DNA of 26,014 nucleotides from Pseudomonadota bacterium. GTDB taxonomy: Bacteria; Pseudomonadota; Gammaproteobacteria; Burkholderiales; Gallionellaceae. The stretch lies in the NCBI GenBank assembly GCA_021822115.1, contig JAJZSA010000031.1, positions 1-26,014 of the forward strand. The letters are read 5' to 3'. The notes below the pieces were generated by a model. That model did not search any database and was not told the DNA's origin. It saw only the letters and a list, made by a program, of their open reading frames with translations. The position numbers were made by a program, and so were the translations under genes. Of the stretch, positions 1-6,881 are shown piece by piece; within the stretch, counting starts at the first letter, position 1, and every line of letters begins with the position of its first letter.

Positions 1-1
1 G

Positions 2-226
2 TCCGGTGTGCCCGGGGTAGTCGCGCGCGTGCTGGACGGCGAAGAGTACGTGGGGGTGTTCGTGCCGACCACGCCCAGCCCGGTGAACGGTTTCTATTTC
101 TACGTGAAGAAATCCGAGACCATCGAGCTGGACATCAGTGTCGATGCCGCCTTCAAGGCCATCGTCTCCATGGGCGTGGTGACCTCGCCCGATGCGACTC
201 AGAAACTGAGCGCAGCAAAGAATTAA
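2..226 (+). CDS. DUF502 family membrane protein, C-terminal part (5' truncated by window edge)
   Basis: The reading frame is open from the window edge to the TAA at 224-226, giving about 74 residues of a C-terminus. The segment VFVPTTPSPVNGFYFYVKKSETIELDISVDAAFKAIVS is spread over residues of this stretch and matches the conserved end of DUF502 proteins (family usually about 200 aa with N-terminal transmembrane segments, which would lie outside the window). The function of DUF502 is unknown. The gene sits directly upstream of aspS with a 38-base gap, an arrangement I know from many betaproteobacteria, so the two are probably cotranscribed. A GTG at position 8 is in frame but is internal, not the start. 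The family call is confident; nothing can be said about the N-terminus. Confidence 0.8.
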   Translation, partial: SGVPGVVARVLDGEEYVGVFVPTTPSPVNGFYFYVKKSETIELDISVDAAFKAIVSMGVVTSPDATQKLSAAKN

Positions 227-264
227 GCATCCTCGTATCCATCCATTTTTCCTGTAGCTAAATC

Positions 265-2064
265 ATGCGAACTCATTATTGCGGACAACTCAACGTCAAC
301 CATCTCGGCAACACCGTCACCCTGTGCGGTTGGGCCCATCGTCGTCGCGACCACGGCGGGGTGATCTTCATCGACCTGCGCGACCGCGAAGGCCTGGCGC
401 AGGTGGTGTGCGACCCGGACCGTGCCGACATGTTCAAGATCGCCGAGTCGGTGCGTAACGAATTCGTGCTCAAGGTCACCGGCCGCGTGCGTCGTCGCCC
501 GGAGGGTACCGAGAACAAGAACATCCCCAGCGGTGAGATCGAACTGCTGTGCCACGAGATCGAGGTGCTCAATGCCTCCGTCACGCCGCCGTTCCAGCTC
601 GACGACGAGAACCTGTCCGAGAACGTGCGCCTGACCCATCGCGTGATCGATCTGCGCCGTCCGCAGATGCAGAAGAACATGATGCTGCGCTACAAGACCG
701 CGCGTGCGTTCCGCCGCTTCCTGGACGACAAGGGCTTCATCGACATCGAAACGCCGATGCTGACCAAGTCCACGCCGGAAGGCGCACGCGACTACCTGGT
801 GCCGTCGCGCGTGCATCCGGGCGATTTCTTCGCGCTGCCGCAATCGCCGCAACTGTTCAAGCAGATGCTGATGGTGGCCGGTTTCGACCGCTACTACCAG
901 ATCACCAAGTGCTTCCGCGACGAAGACCTGCGCGCTGACCGCCAGCCCGAATTCACCCAGGTGGATATCGAGACCTCGTTCCTGAACGAGGAGCAGATCA
1001 TGGGCCTGATGGAAGAGATGATCCGTACCGTGTTCAGGGAAGTGCTCAACGTCGCACTGCCGGCGCCGTTCCCGCGCATGACCTATGCCGAAGCCATGTC
1101 GCGCTTCGGTTCCGACAAGCCCGATCTGCGCGTGACGCTGGAGATCACCGAAGTCACCGATGCGGTGAAGGACGTGGCGTTCAAGGTGTTCTCCGGTCCG
1201 GCCAACAGCGGCGGCCGCGTGGGCGCCTTGCGCATCCCCGGCGGTGCGGCACTGACGCGCGGCGAGATCGACGAATACACCAAGTTCGTCAGCATCTACG
1301 GCGCCAAGGGTCTGGCCTACATCAAGGTCAACGACGTGACCAAGCTGAACGAAGAGGGCCTGCAATCGCCCATCGTGAAGAACCTGAACGAAGCCGCGCT
1401 CAAGCTCATCATGGAGCGCACCGGCGCGCAGAACGGCGACCTGATCTTCTTCGGCGCCGACAAGACCAAGGTGGTCAACGATGCGCTGGGCGCGCTGCGC
1501 AGCAAGATCGGTCACGAGAAGGGCTACACCAACGGCAAGGCGTGGGAGCCGCTGTGGGTGGTGGACTTCCCCATGTTCGAATACGACGAGGAGGACAAGC
1601 GCTGGGTGGCCTGCCACCATCCGTTCACTTCGCCCAAGGACGAGCACATCGATCTGCTGGAGAGCGATCCCGGCCAGTGTCTGGCCAAGGCTTACGACCT
1701 GGCGCTGAACGGCTGGGAGATCGGTGGCGGTTCCGTGCGTATCCACAAGGAAGCCGTGCAGAGCAAAGTGTTCCGCGCGCTCAACATCGACGCTGAGGAA
1801 GCGCAACTCAAGTTCGGCTTCCTGCTCGATGCATTGCAATACGGCGCACCGCCGCACGGCGGTCTGGCCTTCGGTCTCGACCGTATCGTCACCATGATGA
1901 CCGGTGCCGAATCCATCCGCGACGTGATTGCCTTCCCCAAGACCCAGCGTGCGCAATGTCTGCTCACGCAGGCTCCGTCTGCCGTGGACGAGAAGCAGTT
2001 GCGCGAACTGCACATCCGCCTGCGCCAGCAGACGCAGACCACGGTCGAGGTCGGCAAGGAATAA
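265..2064 (+). CDS. aspS: Aspartyl-tRNA synthetase, probably non-discriminating (Asp/Asn)
   Basis: This 599-aa class IIb aminoacyl-tRNA synthetase charges tRNA with aspartate. It aligns along its whole length with E. coli AspRS: an N-terminal OB-fold anticodon-binding domain (about 1-110), the class II catalytic core with motif 2 region [16 protein letters not shown], the bacterial GAD insertion (about 290-420), and the motif 3 region with GLAFGLDR near the C-terminus. His30 (in RRRDHGG) and Gly81 (in RPEGTEN) occupy the positions that mark non-discriminating bacterial AspRS; E. coli has Leu30. Such enzymes also make Asp-tRNA(Asn), which GatCAB then amidates. The ATG at 265 matches the usual N-terminus (MRT-YCGQL). 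No clear Shine-Dalgarno is visible. The RNase gene starts 3 bases after the stop. Confidence 0.97.
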   Translation: MRTHYCGQLNVNHLGNTVTLCGWAHRRRDHGGVIFIDLRDREGLAQVVCDPDRADMFKIAESVRNEFVLKVTGRVRRRPEGTENKNIPSGEIELLCHEIEVLNASVTPPFQLDDENLSENVRLTHRVIDLRRPQMQKNMMLRYKTARAFRRFLDDKGFIDIETPMLTKSTPEGARDYLVPSRVHPGDFFALPQSPQLFKQMLMVAGFDRYYQITKCFRDEDLRADRQPEFTQVDIETSFLNEEQIMGLMEEMIRTVFREVLNVALPAPFPRMTYAEAMSRFGSDKPDLRVTLEITEVTDAVKDVAFKVFSGPANSGGRVGALRIPGGAALTRGEIDEYTKFVSIYGAKGLAYIKVNDVTKLNEEGLQSPIVKNLNEAALKLIMERTGAQNGDLIFFGADKTKVVNDALGALRSKIGHEKGYTNGKAWEPLWVVDFPMFEYDEEDKRWVACHHPFTSPKDEHIDLLESDPGQCLAKAYDLALNGWEIGGGSVRIHKEAVQSKVFRALNIDAEEAQLKFGFLLDALQYGAPPHGGLAFGLDRIVTMMTGAESIRDVIAFPKTQRAQCLLTQAPSAVDEKQLRELHIRLRQQTQTTVEVGKE

Positions 2065-2067
2065 GCG

Positions 2068-2430
2068 ATGCGGCGCGCCGTACAGTGGCTGTTACTGTCC
2101 GGCTTGCTGCTGTGGCTGCCGCTCGCGCAGGCACGCGACGCACAGGGCGCTGCACTCCCTGTCGTCGCGCTCAGCCAGTTGCCGGCCGAGGCGCGCACCA
2201 CTTTGCGCCTGATCGAACAGGGCGGCCCGTTCCCTTACGCGCGCGACGGCATTGTGTTTCAGAACCGCGAACATCGTCTGCCCGAGCATCCGCGTGGCTA
2301 CTACCACGAATACACCGTCCCCACGCCGGGCGTGAAGCACCGCGGCGCGCGGCGCATCGTGTGCGGTGTGCCGCGTGAGTGCTACTACAGCGGCGACCAC
2401 TACCGTACCTTCCAGCGCATCCAGGAGTGA
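2068..2430 (+). CDS. Secreted guanyl-specific ribonuclease, RNase Sa/barnase (N1/T1) family
   Basis: This 120-aa protein has a signal peptide (hydrophobic residues about 8-20, likely cleavage after AQA) and then a small ribonuclease domain closely resembling Streptomyces RNase Sa. The guanine-recognition segment FQNRE lies at 64-68. The catalytic residues are visible: general base Glu81 (YYHEYTV), Arg92 and Arg96 (RGARR) and general acid His111 (SGDHY). RNase Sa equivalents are Glu54, Arg65, Arg69 and His85. All are present, so the enzyme should cleave RNA 3' of guanosine once exported. The RNase Sa disulfide is not conserved in place; the two cysteines here (99, 105) are close together. The gene starts 3 bases after aspS and is followed 2 bases later by a barstar-family inhibitor gene, which supports an enzyme/immunity pair. 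Whether the target is environmental RNA or competitors is not shown. Confidence 0.93.
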   Translation: MRRAVQWLLLSGLLLWLPLAQARDAQGAALPVVALSQLPAEARTTLRLIEQGGPFPYARDGIVFQNREHRLPEHPRGYYHEYTVPTPGVKHRGARRIVCGVPRECYYSGDHYRTFQRIQE

Positions 2431-2432
2431 GC

Positions 2433-2834
2433 ATGAGCGATCTGTGCGAGCGTTTGCAGGATATGGGCGAGGCCGGGGTCTACCGGCTCACTTGTCCGAT
2501 CGAAGTGTTGCACGGCAACATCGCGCTGGCCGAGTTGCTCTGTTGCGAAGCCGACCTGGCACAGGTGCAGGGCAAGGGGGCGCTGCTCACCGCGCTGGCT
2601 GCCGCTATCCATGCACCGGACTGGTTCGGCCACAACTTCGATGCGCTGGCCGATGCGCTGGGGGACCTGTCCTGGCTGGCAGACGAGGCACCGGGCTACG
2701 TATTGTTGCTGACGCATGCCGGCGACACGCTGGGGTTGCTCGAAGCCGACTATGCCGCAGTGATGGACATCTTCGCGGAGACCGTCGCCTGGTGGCGGTC
2801 GCAAGGCAAACCATTCTGGGTGTTCCTCGCATGA
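2433..2834 (+). CDS. Barstar-family ribonuclease inhibitor
   Basis: This 133-aa cytoplasmic protein has no signal peptide. The stretch DWFGHNFDALADALGDLSW (63-81) is the barstar signature. Asp70 and Asp74 correspond to barstar Asp35 and Asp39, which plug the active site of barnase. The ATG at 2433 is chosen over the in-frame upstream codons because AGGAG at 2423-2427 lies 5 bases before it and because the N-terminus then matches the family. That Shine-Dalgarno falls in the last codons of the RNase gene, so the inhibitor is probably translationally coupled to the enzyme it neutralises. Its stop overlaps the nudB start (ATGA at 2831-2834). Barstar homologues also occur without a cognate RNase, but here the adjacent RNase makes the assignment strong. 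Confidence 0.93.
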   Translation: MSDLCERLQDMGEAGVYRLTCPIEVLHGNIALAELLCCEADLAQVQGKGALLTALAAAIHAPDWFGHNFDALADALGDLSWLADEAPGYVLLLTHAGDTLGLLEADYAAVMDIFAETVAWWRSQGKPFWVFLA

Positions 2835-3283
2835 AGGCTGCGCACAAGCAGCCGGTGTCGGTGCTGGTAGTGATCCATACGCCTGCGCTGGAGGTGCTGC
2901 TGCTGGAGCGCGCCGACCATCCCGGCTACTGGCAATCCGTCACCGGCAGTCGCGATGGCGATGAATCGCTGCGCGACACCGCCGTGCGCGAAGTGGGCGA
3001 GGAGACCGGGCTGGATGCCGCGCGCTATGCGTTGAGCGATTGGCAGCAACAGAACGAATACGAGATCTACGCGACCTGGCGTCATCGCTATGCGCCCGGC
3101 GTCACGCACAACACCGAGCATGTGTTCGGCCTGCTGCTGCCGCAGCCGCTCGCGGTGCGCATCGCGCCGCGCGAGCATCTCGACTATCAATGGTTGCCCT
3201 GGCAAGAGGCCGCGGCTAAAGTGTTCTCGCCGAGCAATCGCGAAGCGATATTGCAACTACCGCAACGAGTCACGCATGTCTGA
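2831..3283 (+). CDS. nudB: Dihydroneopterin triphosphate pyrophosphatase (Nudix)
   Basis: This 150-aa Nudix hydrolase has a perfect Nudix box at about 39-61: G, five residues, E, seven residues, REVGEETGL. The preceding WQSVTGS matches E. coli NudB, which removes pyrophosphate from dihydroneopterin triphosphate in folate synthesis. The gene overlaps barstar by 4 bases (ATGA) and nadA by 8 bases. nudB next to aspS is a common proteobacterial order, which supports NudB over other Nudix members; here the RNase/barstar pair lies between the two. The start at 2831 is chosen because it gives the family-like N-terminus ([12 protein letters not shown]) and the overlap arrangement. Activity on other nucleotides cannot be excluded. 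Confidence 0.92.
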   Translation: MKAAHKQPVSVLVVIHTPALEVLLLERADHPGYWQSVTGSRDGDESLRDTAVREVGEETGLDAARYALSDWQQQNEYEIYATWRHRYAPGVTHNTEHVFGLLLPQPLAVRIAPREHLDYQWLPWQEAAAKVFSPSNREAILQLPQRVTHV

Positions 3284-4373
3284 ACAGAAAATCGCCTATT
3301 CCTACGACCATCCCGATGCGCAGCAGCATGTGTGCAGCACTGCGCAAGCCTGGGCGAAGAAGCCGGAAGAGCCGGGCGCGGCAGAGAAGGTCGAACTCAT
3401 CGCGCGCATCAAGCGTCTGCTCAAGGAGCGGGACGCCGTGCTGGTCGCGCATTACTACGTGCATCCCGACCTGCAAGACCTCGCGGAGCAAACCGGCGGC
3501 ATCGTGTCCGACTCGCTCGATATGGCCAACTTCGGTCACCAGCATCCGGCCAAGACCATCGTCGTCGCCGGCGTGCGCTTCATGGGCGAGACCGCCAAGA
3601 TCCTCAACCCCGAGAAGCGCGTGCTGATGCCCGACCTGGAAGCCGAATGCTCGCTCGACCTGGGCTGCCCCATCGAAGAGTTCGCTCCGTTCTGCGACGC
3701 GCATCCCGACCGCGTGGTGGTGGTGTATGCCAACACCAGCGCCGCCGTGAAGGCGCGCGCCGACTGGATGGTGACCAGCTCCATCGCCTTGCCCGTGGTC
3801 AAGCACCTGCATGAACAAGGCAAGAAGATATTGTGGGCGCCGGATCGTCACCTCGGCAGCTATGTGCAGGAACAGACCGGCGCCGACATGCTGCTGTGGC
3901 AAGGCTCGTGCATCGTGCATGACGAATACAAGGCCAAGGAATTGCAGGAGATGAAGGCGCAGCATCCCGATGCGCTGGTGCTGGTGCACCCTGAATCGCC
4001 GCGCGCCGTGGTGCAACAGGCGGATGTGGTCGGCTCCACCACGCAACTCATCCAGGCCGCGCAGCGCGCACCCAATCAGGAATTCATCGTCGCCACCGAC
4101 AACGGCATCCTGCACAAGATGCGCACGCTGTGCCCCGACAAGGTCTTCCTCGAAGCGCCCACCGCCGGCCAGGGCGCCAACTGCAAGAGTTGCAGCCACT
4201 GCCCGTGGATGGCGATGAACGGTCTGCGCAACCTGGCCGACGTACTGGAGCGCGGCCACAACGAGATCCACATCGATCCGGCCATCATCCCGCGTGCCGT
4301 GCAGCCCATCAGACGCATGCTGGACTTCGCCAGGCAGATCAAGCTGCCGACCAAGGGCATCGGGAACGCCTGA
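3276..4373 (+). CDS. nadA: Quinolinate synthase (4Fe-4S)
   Basis: This 365-aa protein condenses iminoaspartate with dihydroxyacetone phosphate to quinolinate in de novo NAD synthesis. It aligns well with E. coli NadA. The three cluster ligands are visible as Cys125 (AECSL), Cys212 (GSCIVH) and Cys309 (within CKSCSHC at 303-309), matching E. coli Cys113, Cys200 and Cys297. Substrate-binding segments [26 protein letters not shown] and HPES are intact. The ATG at 3276 overlaps the nudB end by 8 bases. An upstream in-frame extension exists but runs through nudB in another frame and is rejected. nadB and nadC are not in the window. The enzyme's oxygen-sensitive cluster would suit a microaerobic lifestyle, but that is only suggestive. 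Confidence 0.97.
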   Translation: MSEQKIAYSYDHPDAQQHVCSTAQAWAKKPEEPGAAEKVELIARIKRLLKERDAVLVAHYYVHPDLQDLAEQTGGIVSDSLDMANFGHQHPAKTIVVAGVRFMGETAKILNPEKRVLMPDLEAECSLDLGCPIEEFAPFCDAHPDRVVVVYANTSAAVKARADWMVTSSIALPVVKHLHEQGKKILWAPDRHLGSYVQEQTGADMLLWQGSCIVHDEYKAKELQEMKAQHPDALVLVHPESPRAVVQQADVVGSTTQLIQAAQRAPNQEFIVATDNGILHKMRTLCPDKVFLEAPTAGQGANCKSCSHCPWMAMNGLRNLADVLERGHNEIHIDPAIIPRAVQPIRRMLDFARQIKLPTKGIGNA

Positions 4374-4416
4374 ATGGGCGCCGGGTTGCGCAGCGCGTGT
4401 GATTGAGCGACGCGCC

Positions 4417-4863
4417 ATGAACATCTGGGTCGATGCGGACGCCTGTCCGGTGGTCATCAAGGAGATCCTCTATCGCGTCGCCGAACGCACCCGCATCCCG
4501 CTCATCCTGGTGGCCAACAGGATGCTGCGCGTGCCGCCCTCGCCGTGGATACGCGCGTTGCAAGTGCCCGGCGGCTTCGATGTCGCGGATCAGCGCATCG
4601 CACAGGAGGTGCAGCACGGCGATCTGGTCATCACCGCCGATGTGCCGTTGGCCGCCCAGGTCGTCGGCAAGGGCGCGACCGTCATCGACCCCAGAGGCGA
4701 GTTGCTGAACGACGCCAACATCAAAGAGCGCCTGGCCATGCGCGACTTCATGGAAGGCCTGCGCAGCAGCGGGGTGGAGACCGGTGGACCGGCGGCGTTC
4801 TCCAGCGCGGACCGGCAGGCGTTCGCCAATCAGGTGGATCGCTTGCTGGCGAAGCGACGCTAG
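4417..4863 (+). CDS. UPF0178/YaiI family protein (DUF188)
   Basis: This 148-aa protein begins [18 protein letters not shown], the hallmark N-terminus of the YaiI/YqxD family (UPF0178, DUF188). The conserved segments ITADVPLA and DPRGELL follow in order. The fold is related to PIN/NYN-type nucleases and the N-terminal aspartates (6 and 8) would be the metal-site candidates, but no biochemical function is established, so none is claimed. The length fits the family (about 150 aa). An in-frame extension reaches back to 4294 inside nadA; ATG 4417 is chosen because the conserved family sequence starts exactly there. It follows nadA by 43 bases and may be part of the same transcript. Confidence 0.93.
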   Translation: MNIWVDADACPVVIKEILYRVAERTRIPLILVANRMLRVPPSPWIRALQVPGGFDVADQRIAQEVQHGDLVITADVPLAAQVVGKGATVIDPRGELLNDANIKERLAMRDFMEGLRSSGVETGGPAAFSSADRQAFANQVDRLLAKRR

Positions 4864-4897
4864 GCGCCATCCCGGTATCCTTCGCCGCCTGTTTGGG

Positions 4898-4903
4898 TAG
4901 AAT
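4898..4903 (+). promoter_or_regulatory. Candidate -10 box (TAGAAT) for the EEP-clsB pair
   Basis: TAGAAT lies 7 bases before the chosen ATG at 4911, in a GGTAGAATGCC setting often seen at betaproteobacterial promoters. No good -35 hexamer is visible at 16-18 bases upstream. If used, transcription would start at or next to the ATG and give a leaderless mRNA. Confidence 0.3.
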
Positions 4904-4910
4904 GCCCCGC

Positions 4911-5642
4911 ATGCCGCTCAAGGTCGCCAGTTACAACATCCATAAAGGCTTCTCGCCGTTCAACCGGCGGGTGGTGCTGCACGAGGTGCGCGAGCAGTTG
5001 CGTGCGCTGGATGCGGACATCGTGTTCTTGCAGGAAGTGCAGGGTGAGCATGTGCAGCATGCGCGGCGCCATGCGGCCTATCCTGCGGCGCCGCAGCATG
5101 AGTTCCTGGCCGATGAGTTCTGGGCGCACCATGCGTATGGCATGAATGCGGTCTATGAAGAAGGTCATCACGGCAACGCCATCCTCAGTCGTTATCCCAT
5201 CGTGCAGATGCATAACCGCGATGTGTCGGCCCATCGTTTCGAACAGCGCGGTCTGCTGCATTGCGAGATCGAGGTGCGCGGGCAGGGGGTACATTGCTTC
5301 TGTACCCATTTCGGCCTGTTCGCGCGCGGGCGGCGCCAGCAGTTGCAGGCGCTGATCGCCTATGCCGAGGCGGCGGTGCCGGCCGACGCGCCGTTGTTGA
5401 TCGCCGGCGATTTCAACGATTGGCGCAACGAGCTGACGCGCGAGTTGGGCCGCCATCTCGGCGTGCACGACGTGTTCCATGTCAGTTGCGGCCAGCCGGC
5501 GCGCAGCTTCCCCGCCGCCTTCCCCTTGTTGCCGCTGGACCGTATCTATGCGCGCGGTTTCGAGGTGACTGCATGCCAGGTCCACGATGGCCGGCGCAAG
5601 TCCGACCATGCTGCGCTGCTGGCGCAGTTGAAACGTCGATGA
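4911..5642 (+). CDS. Endonuclease/exonuclease/phosphatase family protein (YbhP-like)
   Basis: This 243-aa protein has the full set of EEP superfamily motifs: SYNIHKG (7-13), the metal-binding FLQEVQ with Glu42, NAILSRYPI (89-97), CTHFGL with His133, GDFNDW (166-171) and SDHAAL with Asp232 and His233. EEP enzymes cleave phosphodiester or phosphomonoester bonds in DNA, RNA, inositol phosphates or lipids. It overlaps a cardiolipin synthase gene by 3 bases, as ybhP precedes clsB (ybhO) in E. coli, so a role linked to phospholipids is likely but unproven. ATG 4911 gives MPLKVASYNIHKG; ATG 4902 would add three residues and is the main alternative. No signal peptide is seen. Confidence 0.88.
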   Translation: MPLKVASYNIHKGFSPFNRRVVLHEVREQLRALDADIVFLQEVQGEHVQHARRHAAYPAAPQHEFLADEFWAHHAYGMNAVYEEGHHGNAILSRYPIVQMHNRDVSAHRFEQRGLLHCEIEVRGQGVHCFCTHFGLFARGRRQQLQALIAYAEAAVPADAPLLIAGDFNDWRNELTRELGRHLGVHDVFHVSCGQPARSFPAAFPLLPLDRIYARGFEVTACQVHDGRRKSDHAALLAQLKRR

Positions 5643-6793
5643 GCCAGACCTTCCAGATCGGTGCAGACCGGTTGACGCTGTTGCAGAACGGCGCGGAGTA
5701 TTTCCCGCAACTGGTGGCGGCCATCGATGCGGCGCAGCGCTCGGTCAATCTGGAGACCTACATCTTTGCGGCGGATGACACCGGGCGCATGGTGTCGCAA
5801 GCCTTGCAGCGTGCGGCGCAGCGTCAGGTGGCGGTGCATCTGTTGCTGGACGGCTATGGTTCGGCCGAGCTGCCGGAGTCCTGGGTGGAAGAGATGCGCA
5901 GCGCCGGCGTGGCGGTGCAATGGTTCCGGCGCGAATACGGCTTCTTCCGCCTGCGTCGCCATCGTCTGCGGCGCATGCATCGCAAGCTGGCGGTGATCGA
6001 TGGCGAGACGGCGTTCGTGGGCGGCATCAACATCCTCGACGATATCCCGGCCGAGGCCGGTATCGCGGCGCCGCGTCTGGATTACGCGGTGTGCGTGCAA
6101 GGACCGCTGGCGGCTGCGGTGCAGGAGGCGGTGCGCCAATTGTGGTCGAGTGTGCATTGGGCCAGCTTGCGCCGGCGCCTCGGTCGTTTGCGTGCCCGCC
6201 TGCGCCGACCGCCGCTCGCCGATAACCGTCCGGCCGCCCTGCTGTTGCGCGACAACCTGCGCAACCGGCACAAGATCGAGGCCGCCTATCTGCGCGCCAT
6301 CCGTGGCGCGCAACGCGAGATCGTGCTGGCGCATGCCTATTTTTTGCCGGGCCGTGCGGTGCGCCGCGCCTTGCTGCATGCCGCGCAACGCGGCGTGCGC
6401 GTAGTGATGCTGTTGCAGGGGCGGGTGGAATACCGTTTGCAGCATCACGCCACGCAGGCGCTGTATGCGCAGCTGCTGCGCGCAGGGATCGAGCTGTACG
6501 AGTATCGCGCCAGTTTCCTGCATGCCAAAGTGTGTGTGGTGGATGGCGTGTGGGCCACGCTGGGTTCGTCCAACCTCGATCCGTTCAGTCTGTGGCTGGC
6601 GCGCGAAGCCAATCTGGCAGTGCATGATGTTGCGTTTGCTGCCGCCTTGCGCGACAGCGTGATGCAGGCCATTGCCACCGAATCACAGGCGGTGCAACGT
6701 CCGCCGCGTCATCCTTTCGCCGTGCTCATGGCGCGTCTGAGCTATGGCGCGATCCGTCTGCTGGTGGGTTTGCTGATCCGACAGCGACATTGA
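5639..6793 (+). CDS. clsB: Cardiolipin synthase B-like phospholipase D family protein
   Basis: This 384-aa protein carries two HKD phospholipase D motifs: HRKLAVID at 114-121 (His114, Lys116, Asp121) followed by GGIN, and HAKVCVVD at 295-302 (His295, Lys297, Asp302) followed by GSSN. The arrangement and the NGAEYFP start resemble E. coli ClsB (YbhO, 413 aa), which makes cardiolipin and can also make phosphatidylglycerol. There are no N-terminal transmembrane segments, unlike ClsA; the C-terminus (about 358-384) is moderately hydrophobic and basic and may touch the membrane. Start and upstream stop overlap as ATGA (5639-5642), so it is coupled to the EEP gene. The assignment to ClsB rather than ClsC or another PLD rests on context and the N-terminus. 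Confidence 0.9.
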   Translation: MSQTFQIGADRLTLLQNGAEYFPQLVAAIDAAQRSVNLETYIFAADDTGRMVSQALQRAAQRQVAVHLLLDGYGSAELPESWVEEMRSAGVAVQWFRREYGFFRLRRHRLRRMHRKLAVIDGETAFVGGINILDDIPAEAGIAAPRLDYAVCVQGPLAAAVQEAVRQLWSSVHWASLRRRLGRLRARLRRPPLADNRPAALLLRDNLRNRHKIEAAYLRAIRGAQREIVLAHAYFLPGRAVRRALLHAAQRGVRVVMLLQGRVEYRLQHHATQALYAQLLRAGIELYEYRASFLHAKVCVVDGVWATLGSSNLDPFSLWLAREANLAVHDVAFAAALRDSVMQAIATESQAVQRPPRHPFAVLMARLSYGAIRLLVGLLIRQRH

Positions 6794-6828
6794 GCTGCGC
6801 CCCTTGTTCGTGTGTGCATGAACTGGGT

Positions 6829-6834
6829 TAAGAT
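6829..6834 (+). promoter_or_regulatory. Candidate -10 box (TAAGAT) for the GGDEF-EAL gene
   Basis: TAAGAT sits 47 bases upstream of the ATG in the 88-base gap after clsB. A TTGTTC at 6804-6809 is a possible -35 but the spacer is 19 bases, so this is weak. The strong purine-rich ribosome binding site GAGGGGGGAAG (6871-6881) directly precedes the ATG. Confidence 0.3.
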
Positions 6835-6881
6835 GCATGCCGAAAAAATACTGACCATTGCTGTTTCCACGAGGGGGGAAG

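Noticed and set aside
223..2013. A 596-codon minus-strand open frame opposite aspS
   Set aside because: It mirrors aspS codon by codon, its product is a low-complexity His/Arg/Gln/Val-rich sequence with no family features, and aspS is certain. Long antisense frames are expected at high GC.
3090..3275. Upstream in-frame extension of nadA
   Set aside because: It is nudB sequence read in another frame; the NadA-like N-terminus begins at 3276.
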